From Alloalcanivorax profundimaris (GTDB lineage Bacteria; Pseudomonadota; Gammaproteobacteria; Pseudomonadales; Alcanivoracaceae), in the NCBI RefSeq assembly GCF_015265435.1, contig NZ_JABJWH010000037.1:62001-126000 (forward strand): DNA of 64,000 bases, given 5' to 3'. Below the pieces are notes generated by a model that had not been told where the DNA came from, searched no databases, and was given only the letters and a program-made list of their open reading frames with translations. A program made the translations under genes and the position numbers. Each line of letters opens with the position of its first letter. The first letter of the stretch is position 1. Of the stretch, positions 36,384-46,285 are shown piece after piece.

Positions 36384-37795
36384 TGATGACCGCCCAGAGC
36401 CCCCTGAAGATCCTCGCCGCGGCGGCCTGCGCCCTGGCCCTGGCCGGCTGCGCCAGCTTTCCCACCACCGCCGGCAAGGTGAGCAAGGCGGAGCCGGCGG
36501 CTCCGGAGCTGGCGATCCAGTCCTGGCAAACCGACCAGGGCGCCAAGGTGCTGTTCGTGCCCTCCGAGGCGCTGCCCATGCTCGATGTGCGCCTGGTGAT
36601 GCACGCCGGCGGCGCCCGCGATGGCGACCAGCCCGGCCTGGCATCGCTGACCAGCGCCCTGATCGGCGAGGGCGCCGAGGGGCTGAGCGTGGACGACATC
36701 GCCCGTGGCTTCGAGGACCGGGGCGCCCATTTCTCCACCGGCAGCTACCAGGACATGGGCGTGGTCAGCCTGCGCACCCTGTCCAAGCCGGAATGGCGGG
36801 ACGACGCCGTGGACCTGCTGGCCCGGGTGGTGGGCCGGCCCACTTTCCCCCAGGACGCCCTGGACCGCCTGCGCACCCGCGCCATGCAGGGCCTGAAGAT
36901 GGAGAAGCAGGTGCCCGGGCCCCAGGTGGACAAGGCCTTCCAGCGCGCCGTGTTCGGCGATCACCCCTATGGCCACGCCGATTCCGGCACCCTGGAAAGC
37001 CTGCCCGGCATCACCCGGGAGGACCTGCGCCGCTTCCACGAGCGCTACTACGCCGCCGGCAACACGGTCATCGCCCTGGTGGGCGATGTCAGCCGCGAGC
37101 AGGCGGAAGCCATCGCCGCCGAACTCAGCGCCGCGCTGCCCGACGGCGGCCCGGCGCCGGACCTGCCCCGGGCGAAGAAAGCCGCCGAGCGGGTCGTTGA
37201 GCACCTTACCTTCCCCTCCAACCAGACCCACATCCTGATCGGCGGCCAGGCCACCTGGCGCGGCAATCCGGACCACGCGGCCCTGTACGTGGGCAACTAC
37301 ATCCTCGGTGGCGGCGGCTTCGCCTCCCTGCTCACCCAGGAAGTGCGCGAGAAGCACGGCTACGTCTACGGCGTGTCCAGTTTCTTCCAGCCCATGGCCG
37401 CCGGCGGGCCCTTCCGGCTGCAGCTGCAGACCGCCAACGACAACGCCGACCAGGCCCTGGGCGTGACCATGGGGCTGCTGCGCGATTTCATCGCCAACGG
37501 CCCCACCCAGGAACAGCTCGACAACGCCAAGGCCAACATTCTTGGCCGCCGGGCACTGGAAACCGCCGACAACAGCGATATCATCGGCCAGCTTGGCGCC
37601 ATCGGCTTCTACGACCTGCCCCTGGATTATCTCCAGCGCTTCAACCGGCAGGTCAAGGCGGTCACGGTGGCGGACATTCGCGAGGCGTTCCAGCGTGCCC
37701 TCGACGCCGACCGGCTGGCCATCGTCAGCATCGGCCCGGAGGCGCCGCGCCTGCCACAAGGCGGCAAGGATGAAACCCAGGGGCAAGACCAGTAG
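36380..37795 (+). CDS. M16 family peptidase-like lipoprotein, non-catalytic partner
   Basis: A 471-residue M16 protein whose start overlaps the stop of the catalytic partner (ATGA). The N-terminus is a lipoprotein signal with lipobox LAGC near residue 24. The HxxEH zinc motif is missing: the equivalent position reads LTSALIGEGAEG. The C-terminal R/Y pair motif of non-catalytic M16 subunits is present in EVREKHGYVYGVSSF. It therefore most likely forms the substrate-binding half of a membrane-anchored heterodimer. Confidence 0.88.
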   Translation: MMMTAQSPLKILAAAACALALAGCASFPTTAGKVSKAEPAAPELAIQSWQTDQGAKVLFVPSEALPMLDVRLVMHAGGARDGDQPGLASLTSALIGEGAEGLSVDDIARGFEDRGAHFSTGSYQDMGVVSLRTLSKPEWRDDAVDLLARVVGRPTFPQDALDRLRTRAMQGLKMEKQVPGPQVDKAFQRAVFGDHPYGHADSGTLESLPGITREDLRRFHERYYAAGNTVIALVGDVSREQAEAIAAELSAALPDGGPAPDLPRAKKAAERVVEHLTFPSNQTHILIGGQATWRGNPDHAALYVGNYILGGGGFASLLTQEVREKHGYVYGVSSFFQPMAAGGPFRLQLQTANDNADQALGVTMGLLRDFIANGPTQEQLDNAKANILGRRALETADNSDIIGQLGAIGFYDLPLDYLQRFNRQVKAVTVADIREAFQRALDADRLAIVSIGPEAPRLPQGGKDETQGQDQ

Positions 37796-38357
37796 GGGCC
37801 AGATTCGGATCATCGGCGGCGAGCGGCGCGGCCACCGGCTGAACTTCGTCGACCAGCGCGGTGACCTGCGGCCGTCCTCGGACCGCATGCGGGAAACCCT
37901 GTTCAACTGGCTGCAGGCGGACGTGCCCGGCGCCCGGGTGCTGGATCTGTTCGCCGGCTCCGGGGCCCTGGGCGCCGAGGCGCTTAGCCGGGGCGCCGCC
38001 CACGCGGTGCTGGTGGAGCGCAAGCGCGAGCGCTGCGCCGACCTGAGCCGGCAACTGGCACCGCTGTTCGGCGAGCGGGTCCGGGTGCAATGCGCCGACG
38101 CCCTCAAATGGTTGCCGCGCAGCAGCGAACGCTTTGATCTGGTGTTCATCGATCCGCCCTATGATCTGGGTTTGGCGGAACCGGCCTGCGCGGCCCTGGA
38201 GGAACTGGGACTGCTCGCCGACGATGCCCTGATCTACGTGGAATCCCGCCGCCAGGCGGACGCCCCGGCGGTGCCGGACGGCTGGGAACTGATACGAAAA
38301 AAGGACGGCGGGGATGTGCGCGCCGAACTATACAGAAAGCCAACGGCGACAAGTTGA
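37770..38357 (+). CDS. rsmD: 16S rRNA (guanine-966-N2)-methyltransferase RsmD
   Basis: A 195-residue SAM-dependent rRNA methyltransferase acting on the assembling 30S subunit. The ATG at 37770 overlaps the M16 gene by 26 bases; the longer open frame is an extension inside that gene. The family motif IRIIGGERRGHRL is at the start, motif I VLDLFAGSGALGAEALSRGA in the middle and the catalytic DPPYDLG near 129. Its TGA stop is formed within the first unit of a heptad repeat. Confidence 0.94.
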   Translation: MKPRGKTSRGQIRIIGGERRGHRLNFVDQRGDLRPSSDRMRETLFNWLQADVPGARVLDLFAGSGALGAEALSRGAAHAVLVERKRERCADLSRQLAPLFGERVRVQCADALKWLPRSSERFDLVFIDPPYDLGLAEPACAALEELGLLADDALIYVESRRQADAPAVPDGWELIRKKDGGDVRAELYRKPTATS

Positions 38358-38436
38358 AAGTTGAAACGCGACCGGCAACCAGCCGGTGGCAGCGGACGTG
38401 CCCGCGCTTGTAACTTGCAACTTGTAACTTTCAACT
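38351..38436. repeat. inverted heptad-repeat array between rsmD and the antiporter
   Basis: Two tandem heptads AAGTTGA (38351-38364) face four tandem heptads of the CTTGTAA type (38407-38434). An 11-base inverted repeat, AGTTGAAAGTT and its complement, links the arms. The spacer of about 40 bases holds a smaller CCGGC..GCCGG hairpin. The whole can fold into one long stem. The first heptad supplies the rsmD stop codon. Confidence 0.7.
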
Positions 38437-38453
38437 GATTTTGGAGGTCCATC

Positions 38454-39446
38454 TTGAGTCTTGCCATAGGAGCGGTGATCGCCGGGTTGATCCTGCTGAT
38501 CTGGAGCGCCGACCGGTTCGTGGACGGCGCCTCCGCCACCGCCCGCCACGCGGGCATGCCGACCCTGCTGATCGGCATGCTGGTGATCGGTTTCGGCACC
38601 TCGGCCCCGGAAATGGTGGTCTCCGCCCTGGCGTCCCTGGACGGCAACCCCGGCCTGGCCCTGGGCAACGCCTACGGCTCCAACATCACCAACATCGCCC
38701 TGATCCTGGGCTTCACCGCGGTGATCAGCCCCATCGCCGTGCACTCCACGGTGCTGCGCCGGGAGCTGCCGGTGCTGGCGGTGATCACCGTGCTGTCCGG
38801 CTACCAGCTCCTCGACGGCCAGGTCAGCGGCCTGGACGCCGCCGTGCTGTTGTCGGTGTTCGCCGCCCTCATGGGCTGGTCCGTGTATCAGGGCATGAGC
38901 GGCAAGGGCGACCCTCTCGGTGGCGGCGTGGAAGGCGAGCTGGAGGCCCAGCCCCTGCCGCTGGGCCGGGCGCTGTTCTGGCTGGTCACCGGCCTGGTAT
39001 TGCTGGTGGTCAGTTCCCGGCTGCTGGTGTGGGGGGCGGTGTTCATCGCCGAATCCCTGGGCGTCAGCGACCTGATCATCGGCCTCACCGTGGTGGCGGT
39101 GGGCACCTCCCTGCCGGAGCTGGCCTCGGCGCTGGCGGCGGTGCGCAAGAACGAGCACGATCTGGCGCTGGGCAATGTGCTAGGCTCGAACCTGTTCAAC
39201 ACCCTGGCGGTGGTCGGCATCGCCGGCGCCATCACGCCGGTGCCCACGGAACCGGCGGTGCTGTACCGGGACTGGGTGGTGATGGCGGCGCTCACCGTGG
39301 CGCTGTTCCTGTTCGGTTACGGCTTTCGGGGCGCCGGCACCGGCCGCATCAATCGCGTCGAGGGGGCGATTCTGCTGGCCGCCTACCTGGGCTACACCGG
39401 CTATCTGATCTCCACCCTGGTCAAGGCCCCGGGCGCCGCCGGCTGA
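38454..39446 (+). CDS. calcium/sodium antiporter of the CaCA family (YrbG-like)
   Basis: A 330-residue membrane antiporter exchanging Na+ or H+ for Ca2+. The start is a TTG at 38454 with GGAGG six bases before it. The two inverted-topology alpha repeats are clear: GFGTSAPEMVVSALAS near residues 44-59 and VGTSLPELASALAAVRKNEH near 220-239, each with the ion-binding acidic residue. GNAYGSNITNIAL and GNVLGSNLFNTLAV follow them. The length is normal. Confidence 0.92.
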   Translation: MSLAIGAVIAGLILLIWSADRFVDGASATARHAGMPTLLIGMLVIGFGTSAPEMVVSALASLDGNPGLALGNAYGSNITNIALILGFTAVISPIAVHSTVLRRELPVLAVITVLSGYQLLDGQVSGLDAAVLLSVFAALMGWSVYQGMSGKGDPLGGGVEGELEAQPLPLGRALFWLVTGLVLLVVSSRLLVWGAVFIAESLGVSDLIIGLTVVAVGTSLPELASALAAVRKNEHDLALGNVLGSNLFNTLAVVGIAGAITPVPTEPAVLYRDWVVMAALTVALFLFGYGFRGAGTGRINRVEGAILLAAYLGYTGYLISTLVKAPGAAG

Positions 39447-39473
39447 CGCCCGGCCCGCTAACAAGGAGACGCG

Positions 39474-40583
39474 ATGCGCGCGCCGCTGGAACAAAAATCC
39501 TTCCTGGCTCTGCTGCTGCTGGTCAGCGTGGCCTTCATGTGGGTGCTCAAGCCGTTCTTCGCGCCCATCTTCTGGGCCTGCGCCGTGGCGCTGATCTTCT
39601 ATCCGGCCCAGCAGCGGCTGCTGCGCAAATGGCCGGGCCGGCCCAACCTGGTGGCCCTGACCACCCTGCTGATCTGCACCGTGGTGGTGGTGATCCCGGT
39701 GCTGGCGGTGGCCGCTTCCTTCGTTACCGAGGGCGTGGCCATGTATCAGAAGCTGCAGCAGGGCGATCTGGACCCGCAGAAATACATCGACGCCTTCCGC
39801 ACCGGCTTCCCCACCGCCTACCACATGCTCGAGCGCGCCGGGGTGGAGTTCGGCAACCTGGGCCAGCAGTTGATCAGCGCCTTGAAAAGCGCCGGCCAGT
39901 TCCTCGGCAAACGGGCCCTGGCGGTGGGTCAGAACACCTTCCAGTTCTTCATCGACCTGGGCCTGATGCTGTATCTCACCTTCTTCCTGCTGCGCGACGG
40001 GCCCAAGCTGGTGCGCATGCTGATCCGCGCCCTGCCCCTGGGCGATGACCGGGAAATCCTGCTGTTCAACAAATTCGCCGAGATCACCCGGGCCACCATC
40101 AAGGGCAACCTGGTGGTGGCGGCGGTGCAGGGCGCCCTGGGTGGCCTGATCTTCTGGATCCTGGGCATCCCGGCGGCGTTGCTGTGGGGCGTGGCCATGG
40201 CCCTGCTGTCGTTGATCCCGGCGGTGGGCGCGAGCTTGATCTGGCTGCCAGTGGCGCTGTATTTGTATGCCGTGGGCGACATCGCCGAGGCGGTGATCCT
40301 GACCGCCTTCGGCGCCGTGGTGATCGGCCTGGTGGACAACCTGCTCCGGCCCATCCTGGTGGGCCGGGACACCAAGCTGCCGGACTATGTGGTGCTCTAC
40401 TCCACCCTCGGCGGGCTGGCGCTGTTCGGCATCACCGGGTTCGCCCTGGGGCCGCTGCTGGCGGGCCTGTTCGTGGCCTTCTGGCAGATCTTCATTCAGG
40501 AATTCAACACGGAACCGGCGGACGTGGACATCGGTCCTACCGGAGACGAAGAACAGGGAAGTAATCCCGGGAGACGATCATGA
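39474..40583 (+). CDS. AI-2E family permease (PerM/TqsA type)
   Basis: A 369-residue membrane protein of the AI-2E transporter family, whose members have been linked to autoinducer or Na+/H+ transport. Seven to eight helices are visible, with the family motif FLLRDGPKLVRML in the middle and LVDNLLRPILVGRDTKLPDYVVLYSTLGG in the C-terminal half. An AAGGAG lies upstream of the ATG. It overlaps the next gene by 4 bases (ATGA). Confidence 0.88.
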   Translation: MRAPLEQKSFLALLLLVSVAFMWVLKPFFAPIFWACAVALIFYPAQQRLLRKWPGRPNLVALTTLLICTVVVVIPVLAVAASFVTEGVAMYQKLQQGDLDPQKYIDAFRTGFPTAYHMLERAGVEFGNLGQQLISALKSAGQFLGKRALAVGQNTFQFFIDLGLMLYLTFFLLRDGPKLVRMLIRALPLGDDREILLFNKFAEITRATIKGNLVVAAVQGALGGLIFWILGIPAALLWGVAMALLSLIPAVGASLIWLPVALYLYAVGDIAEAVILTAFGAVVIGLVDNLLRPILVGRDTKLPDYVVLYSTLGGLALFGITGFALGPLLAGLFVAFWQIFIQEFNTEPADVDIGPTGDEEQGSNPGRRS

Positions 40584-41371
40584 ATCTGTTGTATTTCACG
40601 CCGCTGGTGGTGGCCGCCGCCGTGGCCAGCAGCTGCGGGGACGACGATGACGACGGTTTCGGAGGCTCATTGCGCTCCGACGCCTCGGTGTTCTACTACA
40701 ACCAGATCACCAGCAACGGCGCCGCCGATCAGAGCACGCTGACGGCCGATGTGACTCTGTCCGGTGACGATAGCGATAGTGTCTCGGGTGTCGGCTATTC
40801 CGGAGAGGACGAAGGGCCGGAGCTTCGGGTCCGCATCGACGACGCCAATGATAACGATGACAACAGCGTTTCATTGGAAGGCGTGAACAGCAGTGGCGGC
40901 CGGTTATTCCGAACGCGGGTGAACCTGGCCAATAACAGCAACTACACTGCGGTTTCTTACGGTGACACCAGTTTCAACTCCACGGACATCGCTCTTTTTG
41001 AGCAGAATGCCAGCGATGTGGATTCGGGAGTCCGGTTTCGCGTGATCAATACCGTGGACCCTGAAGACCTGAATGCGTCAGGGTTCGCGTTGCGTTACAG
41101 CGACTCGGGTACCGGCAACTACTTCTCCACTGGCGTCCGTCAAGGGGACGCGACGGAGTACCAGAGCACCAATGCGGGCAGTCTCAATCTGGTGGTGGCC
41201 CGCACCGGAGTGGATCCCGAAGAGCGTTTCGCCCGCGTGGACTGCTCGTTGAGCGGTTCCCGCACTTACGATGTAATCCTGGCGGCGAACGATCCGCTCA
41301 ATCCGCCGCTCAGCGAAAGCGAGGCGGAGGACGAACTGGTGATCTATTGCCATCCCCAGGAGCGCAACTGA
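40580..41371 (+). CDS. predicted lipoprotein with acidic mature N-terminus, unknown
   Basis: A 263-residue protein coupled to the AI-2E gene through ATGA. The signal peptide ends AVASSC, a plausible lipobox with Cys19, followed immediately by five aspartates; Asp after the Cys is the classical inner-membrane retention signal. The mature part is Ser/Asn/Asp-rich with beta-strand-like repeats (STLTADVTLSGDDSD, RVRIDDANDNDDN, GVRFRVINTVDPEDLNASGF), faintly like DUF4397-type modules. A late Cys pair (VDCSLSG and VIYCHPQ) may form a disulfide. I do not recognise the family. Confidence 0.65.
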   Translation: MNLLYFTPLVVAAAVASSCGDDDDDGFGGSLRSDASVFYYNQITSNGAADQSTLTADVTLSGDDSDSVSGVGYSGEDEGPELRVRIDDANDNDDNSVSLEGVNSSGGRLFRTRVNLANNSNYTAVSYGDTSFNSTDIALFEQNASDVDSGVRFRVINTVDPEDLNASGFALRYSDSGTGNYFSTGVRQGDATEYQSTNAGSLNLVVARTGVDPEERFARVDCSLSGSRTYDVILAANDPLNPPLSESEAEDELVIYCHPQERN

Positions 41372-41447
41372 CGGCTCCGGTTTTCGGCATTGTGTTTCCC
41401 GTGCCAGCGGTTAGCATGGCCGGGGTCCGTTAGCCGGGGGAACCGTC

Positions 41448-42539
41448 TTGCCCGCCATTCATACCCGTGAGCCGGCGCTGATACTGCGCGCCGGCGCCCA
41501 AGCCCGCGCGCACCTTCTCGAGCACGGCCTGCGCGCCGGCGACGTGGACATCGTGCCCGGCGCCGCCGGCGGTCCCAAAGCGGTGGGGCTGGCCGGCCTG
41601 GACCGGGCCGTGTTCGGCGACTTCCTGCCCCGGGCGCCGCGCCCGCGCACCCTGATCGGCGCCTCCATCGGCAGCTGGCGATTCGCCGCCGTGGCCGGCG
41701 CCCGGGATGGCCGCGACGCCGCCCACCGGCTGGCGCGGCTGGCCGACCTCTACACCTCCCAACGGTTTCCCAAGGGCGTGCGCCCCCGGGAAGTCACGCG
41801 GCGCTGCGAGAAGATGCTGGCGGACCTGCTGGCCGACAGCGACGACCGCATCCTCACCAACCCGGACTACCGGCTGGTGGTGGTGGTGATCCGCAGCCGG
41901 GGCGCGATTGGTGGCGACCACCCCCTGGGCCTGGGCCTCGGTCTGGCCGGGGTGATCGGCGGCAACCTGCTCAGCCGCCGGGCCCTGGGCGCGTTCATGG
42001 AGCGCGGCCTGGCCTACACCGGCGAGCCGGACCTGCCCCTGGAGCAACTGCGCGACTTCACCACCCACGCCATTCCTCTGGATGTGAAGAACCTGCGCGC
42101 GGTGCTGCTGGCCAGCGCCGCCATCCCCATGGTGCTGGAAGGCGTGCGTGACATCCCCGGCGCGCCGCCCGGCGTGTACCGGGACGGCGGGCTGCTCGAT
42201 TACCACCTGGACCTGCCCTATCGCAGCGAGGGGCTGGTGCTGTATCCACACTTCACCGACCGGGTGATTCCGGGCTGGTTCGACAAGCCCCTGCGTTGGC
42301 GCAACGGCGACGCCGGCCGGCTGTCGCGCACTTTACTGGTGGCGCCGTCGGCGGATTACTTGGCGCGGCTGCCGGACGGCAAGCTGCCGGACCGCTCCGA
42401 CTTCAAGCGCTACCTGGGCGACGACCCGGCCCGCGAGCGGGCCTGGCGCCAGGCCATCGACGAGAGCCGGCGTTTGGGCGACGAGTTCCTGGAGCTGGTG
42501 GAGACCGGCAAGTTCGCGGACCGCCTTACGCCGCTGTGA
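41448..42539 (+). CDS. patatin-like phospholipase
   Basis: A 363-residue cytosolic acyl hydrolase. The start is TTG at 41448 behind GGGGGAACCGTC. The oxyanion loop is GAAGGPKAVGLAGL, the nucleophile elbow GASIGSW holds the catalytic Ser near residue 71, and the catalytic Asp is in YRDGGLLDYH near residue 246. No signal peptide or secretion domain is evident, so it is not a secreted ExoU/PlpD type. It is followed by a REP-like pair. Confidence 0.88.
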   Translation: MPAIHTREPALILRAGAQARAHLLEHGLRAGDVDIVPGAAGGPKAVGLAGLDRAVFGDFLPRAPRPRTLIGASIGSWRFAAVAGARDGRDAAHRLARLADLYTSQRFPKGVRPREVTRRCEKMLADLLADSDDRILTNPDYRLVVVVIRSRGAIGGDHPLGLGLGLAGVIGGNLLSRRALGAFMERGLAYTGEPDLPLEQLRDFTTHAIPLDVKNLRAVLLASAAIPMVLEGVRDIPGAPPGVYRDGGLLDYHLDLPYRSEGLVLYPHFTDRVIPGWFDKPLRWRNGDAGRLSRTLLVAPSADYLARLPDGKLPDRSDFKRYLGDDPARERAWRQAIDESRRLGDEFLELVETGKFADRLTPL

Positions 42540-42541
42540 CA

Positions 42542-42623
42542 ATCGCGACTGAAGCGGTGCGCCGCCCGGTCCCTCCTACGGCGAGGACCTCCGTCCCGTT
42601 GTAGGAGCGACTTCAGTCGCGAT
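42542..42623. repeat. REP-like pair between patatin and MATE genes, copies 5-6
   Basis: A degraded left copy begins ATCGCGACTGAAGCGG at 42542. A complete right copy (42601-42623) has the hairpin GCGAC-TTCA-GTCGC. Compared with copies 1-3, both sides of one base pair have changed (G-C to A-T), which keeps the stem. Confidence 0.8.
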
Positions 42624-42690
42624 CCCCCCCGTCCATGCGGTCACCCCTCCTGTGTTAGGCTTGCCGCTCCCGTAATCCGCCGGAGCCTCC

Positions 42691-44019
42691 GTGCGCCACG
42701 CCGATTCCTCCCTGACCCGTCAAATCTGGCGGCAAACCTGGCCCATGACCCTGGGCGCCCTGTCGCTGCTGGGCTTCAATCTGGTCGACAGCGTCTTCGT
42801 GGCGCGCCTGGGCACCGAGCCCCTGGCCGCCCAGTCGTTTACCTTCCCCCTGGTGTTTCTCACCATCGGCGTGCAGGTGGGCATGGGCATCGCCATCGCC
42901 GCCCTGATCTCCCGGGCCATCGGCGCCGGCGAGGAACACCGGGCCGGGCGCCTGGGGGTGCTGGTGCTCACCGGCGGCGGCGCCGTCATGGCGGTATTGC
43001 TGTTGCTGTTATGGGCCCTCCAGGACCCGGCCTTCGCCCTGCTCGGCGCCAGCGAGCGCATCCGCGAGGTGATCCGACCGTTTTGGAACATTCAGGTGTG
43101 CGCCTCCTGGGCCAGCGCCATGATGTATTTCGGCTACAGCCTGTTCCGCGCCCACGGCAATACCCGCTTTCCGGGGACCATGATGATGGTCACCAGCCTG
43201 CTGAACCTGGTCCTGGACCCATTGCTGATCTTCGGCCTCGGGCCGGTGCCGGCCCTGGGCCTGGAGGGCGCCGCCTGGGCGTCGCTGGCGGTGTTCGTCA
43301 GCGGCGGCCTGATCACCGCCTTCTTCCTGCGCGGGCGCGGCTGGCTGGAGCTCGACCAGGTGCTGGCGGAGGTGCGTGTTTCCGCCGGCCCGTTCGCCCA
43401 CATCGCCGGGCCCGCCATGGTCAGCCAGCTGATGCCGCCCCTGGCGGCCATGCTCGCCACCGGCCTGGTGGCGCGGCTGGGGGAATCGGCGGTGGCCGCC
43501 TGGGGCCTGACCAGCCGCCTGGAAAGCTTCTCCATCGTGCTGGTGCTGGGCATGACCATGGCGCTGCCGCCCTGGCTGGGCCGCTGCTACGGCGCCGGCC
43601 GCTGGGAAGAGGTGGAGCGGGTGATGGCCGCCGCCGCGCGCATGGTGGTGATCTGGCAGGTGCTGCTGGGGTTGTTGGTGGCGCTGTGCGCCGCGCCCCT
43701 GGCGGCGCTGTTGGTGGACAGCCCGGCGGTGCGTGAAGCCCTCACCCAACTGATCCGCTTCCTGCCGCCCAGCTACGGGCTGCTCGGCGTGTGCATGCTG
43801 GTGGTATCGGCCAGTAACGCCCTGGGCTGGCCCATGCGCGCCATGCTGATTTCCTTCCTGCGCCTGTTCGCCTGTTACTTGCCGTTGCTATGGCTGGGCG
43901 CCTGGCTGGGCGGGCTCACCGGGCTGGCCATCGGCGCCGGCGCCGGCAATCTGCTCGCCGGCGCCATGGCCTGGACCTTCTATAAGAAAGGCCTGCGCCG
44001 CCACCTGGATGCTCTGTAG
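42691..44019 (+). CDS. MATE family multidrug/toxin efflux transporter
   Basis: A 442-residue protein with twelve hydrophobic segments starting from GTG at 42691. The MATE pattern is seen in TLGALSLLGFNLVDSVFVARLGTEPLAAQSF at the N-terminus and again in the second half (IAGPAMVSQLMPPLAAMLATGLVARLGE). It is probably Na+- or H+-coupled; the substrate cannot be predicted. Confidence 0.9.
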   Translation: MRHADSSLTRQIWRQTWPMTLGALSLLGFNLVDSVFVARLGTEPLAAQSFTFPLVFLTIGVQVGMGIAIAALISRAIGAGEEHRAGRLGVLVLTGGGAVMAVLLLLLWALQDPAFALLGASERIREVIRPFWNIQVCASWASAMMYFGYSLFRAHGNTRFPGTMMMVTSLLNLVLDPLLIFGLGPVPALGLEGAAWASLAVFVSGGLITAFFLRGRGWLELDQVLAEVRVSAGPFAHIAGPAMVSQLMPPLAAMLATGLVARLGESAVAAWGLTSRLESFSIVLVLGMTMALPPWLGRCYGAGRWEEVERVMAAAARMVVIWQVLLGLLVALCAAPLAALLVDSPAVREALTQLIRFLPPSYGLLGVCMLVVSASNALGWPMRAMLISFLRLFACYLPLLWLGAWLGGLTGLAIGAGAGNLLAGAMAWTFYKKGLRRHLDAL

Positions 44020-44081
44020 GCCCCCGGAGGATCGGCCGGGCGGCGTATCGCTTCAGCCATCCCCGCGAGCCATCCCTGCTT

Positions 44082-44939
44082 TCAGGCGCTGCGCAGGTGA
44101 TGCGCGTGGTAGCGCAGATGGTCGTCGATGAAGCTGGCGATGAAGAAGTAGGAGTGGTCGTAGCCGGGCCGCATCTGCAACGTCAGTGGAATGCCGGCGT
44201 CCTGGCAGGCGCTCTCCAGGGCTTCCGGGCGTAGCTGCCCATCCTGGTAGAAGTTGTCCGCGTCGCCCTGGTCCACCTTGATCTCGTCCACCCTGGCGCC
44301 GGCGGCGATCAGCTCGCAGGCGTCCCATTGCTTCCAGCTTTCCCGGTCGTCGCCCAGATAGCCGCCGAACGCCTTCTCGCCCCAGGGGCATTGCGTGGGG
44401 TTGGCGATGGGCGCGAACGCGGACACCGAGGTGTAGCGGCCCGGGTTCTTGAGGGCGCACACCAGGGCGCCGTGGCCGCCCATGGAATGCCCGCTGATCG
44501 CCTCGCGACCGTTGAGCGGAAAGTGCTCGCGCACCAGCGCCGGCAATTCCTCGGTGACGTAGTCGTACATCCGGTAGTGCTTGTTCCAGGGCGCCTGCTC
44601 CGCGTTCAGGTAGAAGCCGGCGCCGGAGCCGAAGTCGTAGCTGTCGTGCTCACCGGGCAGGTCGGTGCCGCGCGGGCTGGTGTCCGGGCAGACGAACGCC
44701 AGCCCCAACTCCGCCGCCACCCGCTGGGCGCCGGCCTTCTGAGTGAAGTTCTCATCGGTGCAGGTCAGCCCGGACAGCCACCACAGCAGCGGCACGTCGT
44801 GTTCCTCCGCCGCCGGCGGCAGGAAGATGGCGAACACCATGTCGCAGCCGAGCACCTGGCTGTGGTGCTTGTAGCGCTTCAGCCAGCCGCCGAAACTCTT
44901 GTTGGCGGAAACCAGTTCCAGTTCATTGGAGGTCGTCAT
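44082..44939 (-). CDS. fghA: S-formylglutathione hydrolase
   Basis: A 285-residue esterase-D family hydrolase completing glutathione-dependent formaldehyde oxidation by releasing formate from S-formylglutathione. The nucleophile elbow GHSMGGHGALVCAL is at about residues 147-160, with WWLSGLTCTDENF as the oxyanion region and the catalytic His in YDHSYFFI near 262. It lies downstream of frmA on the same strand with a REP-like pair between them. Confidence 0.95.
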   Translation of the reverse strand: MTTSNELELVSANKSFGGWLKRYKHHSQVLGCDMVFAIFLPPAAEEHDVPLLWWLSGLTCTDENFTQKAGAQRVAAELGLAFVCPDTSPRGTDLPGEHDSYDFGSGAGFYLNAEQAPWNKHYRMYDYVTEELPALVREHFPLNGREAISGHSMGGHGALVCALKNPGRYTSVSAFAPIANPTQCPWGEKAFGGYLGDDRESWKQWDACELIAAGARVDEIKVDQGDADNFYQDGQLRPEALESACQDAGIPLTLQMRPGYDHSYFFIASFIDDHLRYHAHHLRSA

Positions 44940-44981
44940 CGGTGACTCCCTTGGTCATATTCGAAACATGCGGAGCGCGCC

Positions 44982-45056
44982 GTAGGAGCGGCTTCAGCCG
45001 CGATCAGCCCGGGCGTAGTGAGCGGGCGCTTGCATCGCGGCTGAAGCCGCTCCTAC
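44982..45056. repeat. REP-like inverted pair between fghA and frmA, copies 7-8
   Basis: Two intact copies face each other (44982-45004 forward, 45034-45056 reverse) across a 29-base spacer. The arms are identical to the pair at 16230-16317. The transcript of frmA-fghA would carry a large hairpin here, which may protect the upstream mRNA or reduce fghA expression. Confidence 0.85.
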
Positions 45057-45070
45057 AGAGCAAACCTGCT

Positions 45071-46243
<1,173 letters not shown>

Positions 46244-46258
46244 TTAAGGCATCATGGC

Positions 46259-46273
46259 GCAATAGATTATTGC
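46259..46273. promoter_or_regulatory. 15-bp palindrome in the frmA-LysR divergent region
   Basis: GCAATA, three bases GAT, then TATTGC: a perfect dyad 12 bases before the LysR start and 78 bases from frmA. Short AT-rich dyads between a LysR gene and its divergent target are the usual recognition site of such regulators, so it is a good candidate operator. It also overlaps the region of the LysR promoter or ribosome site, consistent with autorepression. Confidence 0.5.
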
Positions 46274-46285
46274 TGGAGAGCAACA

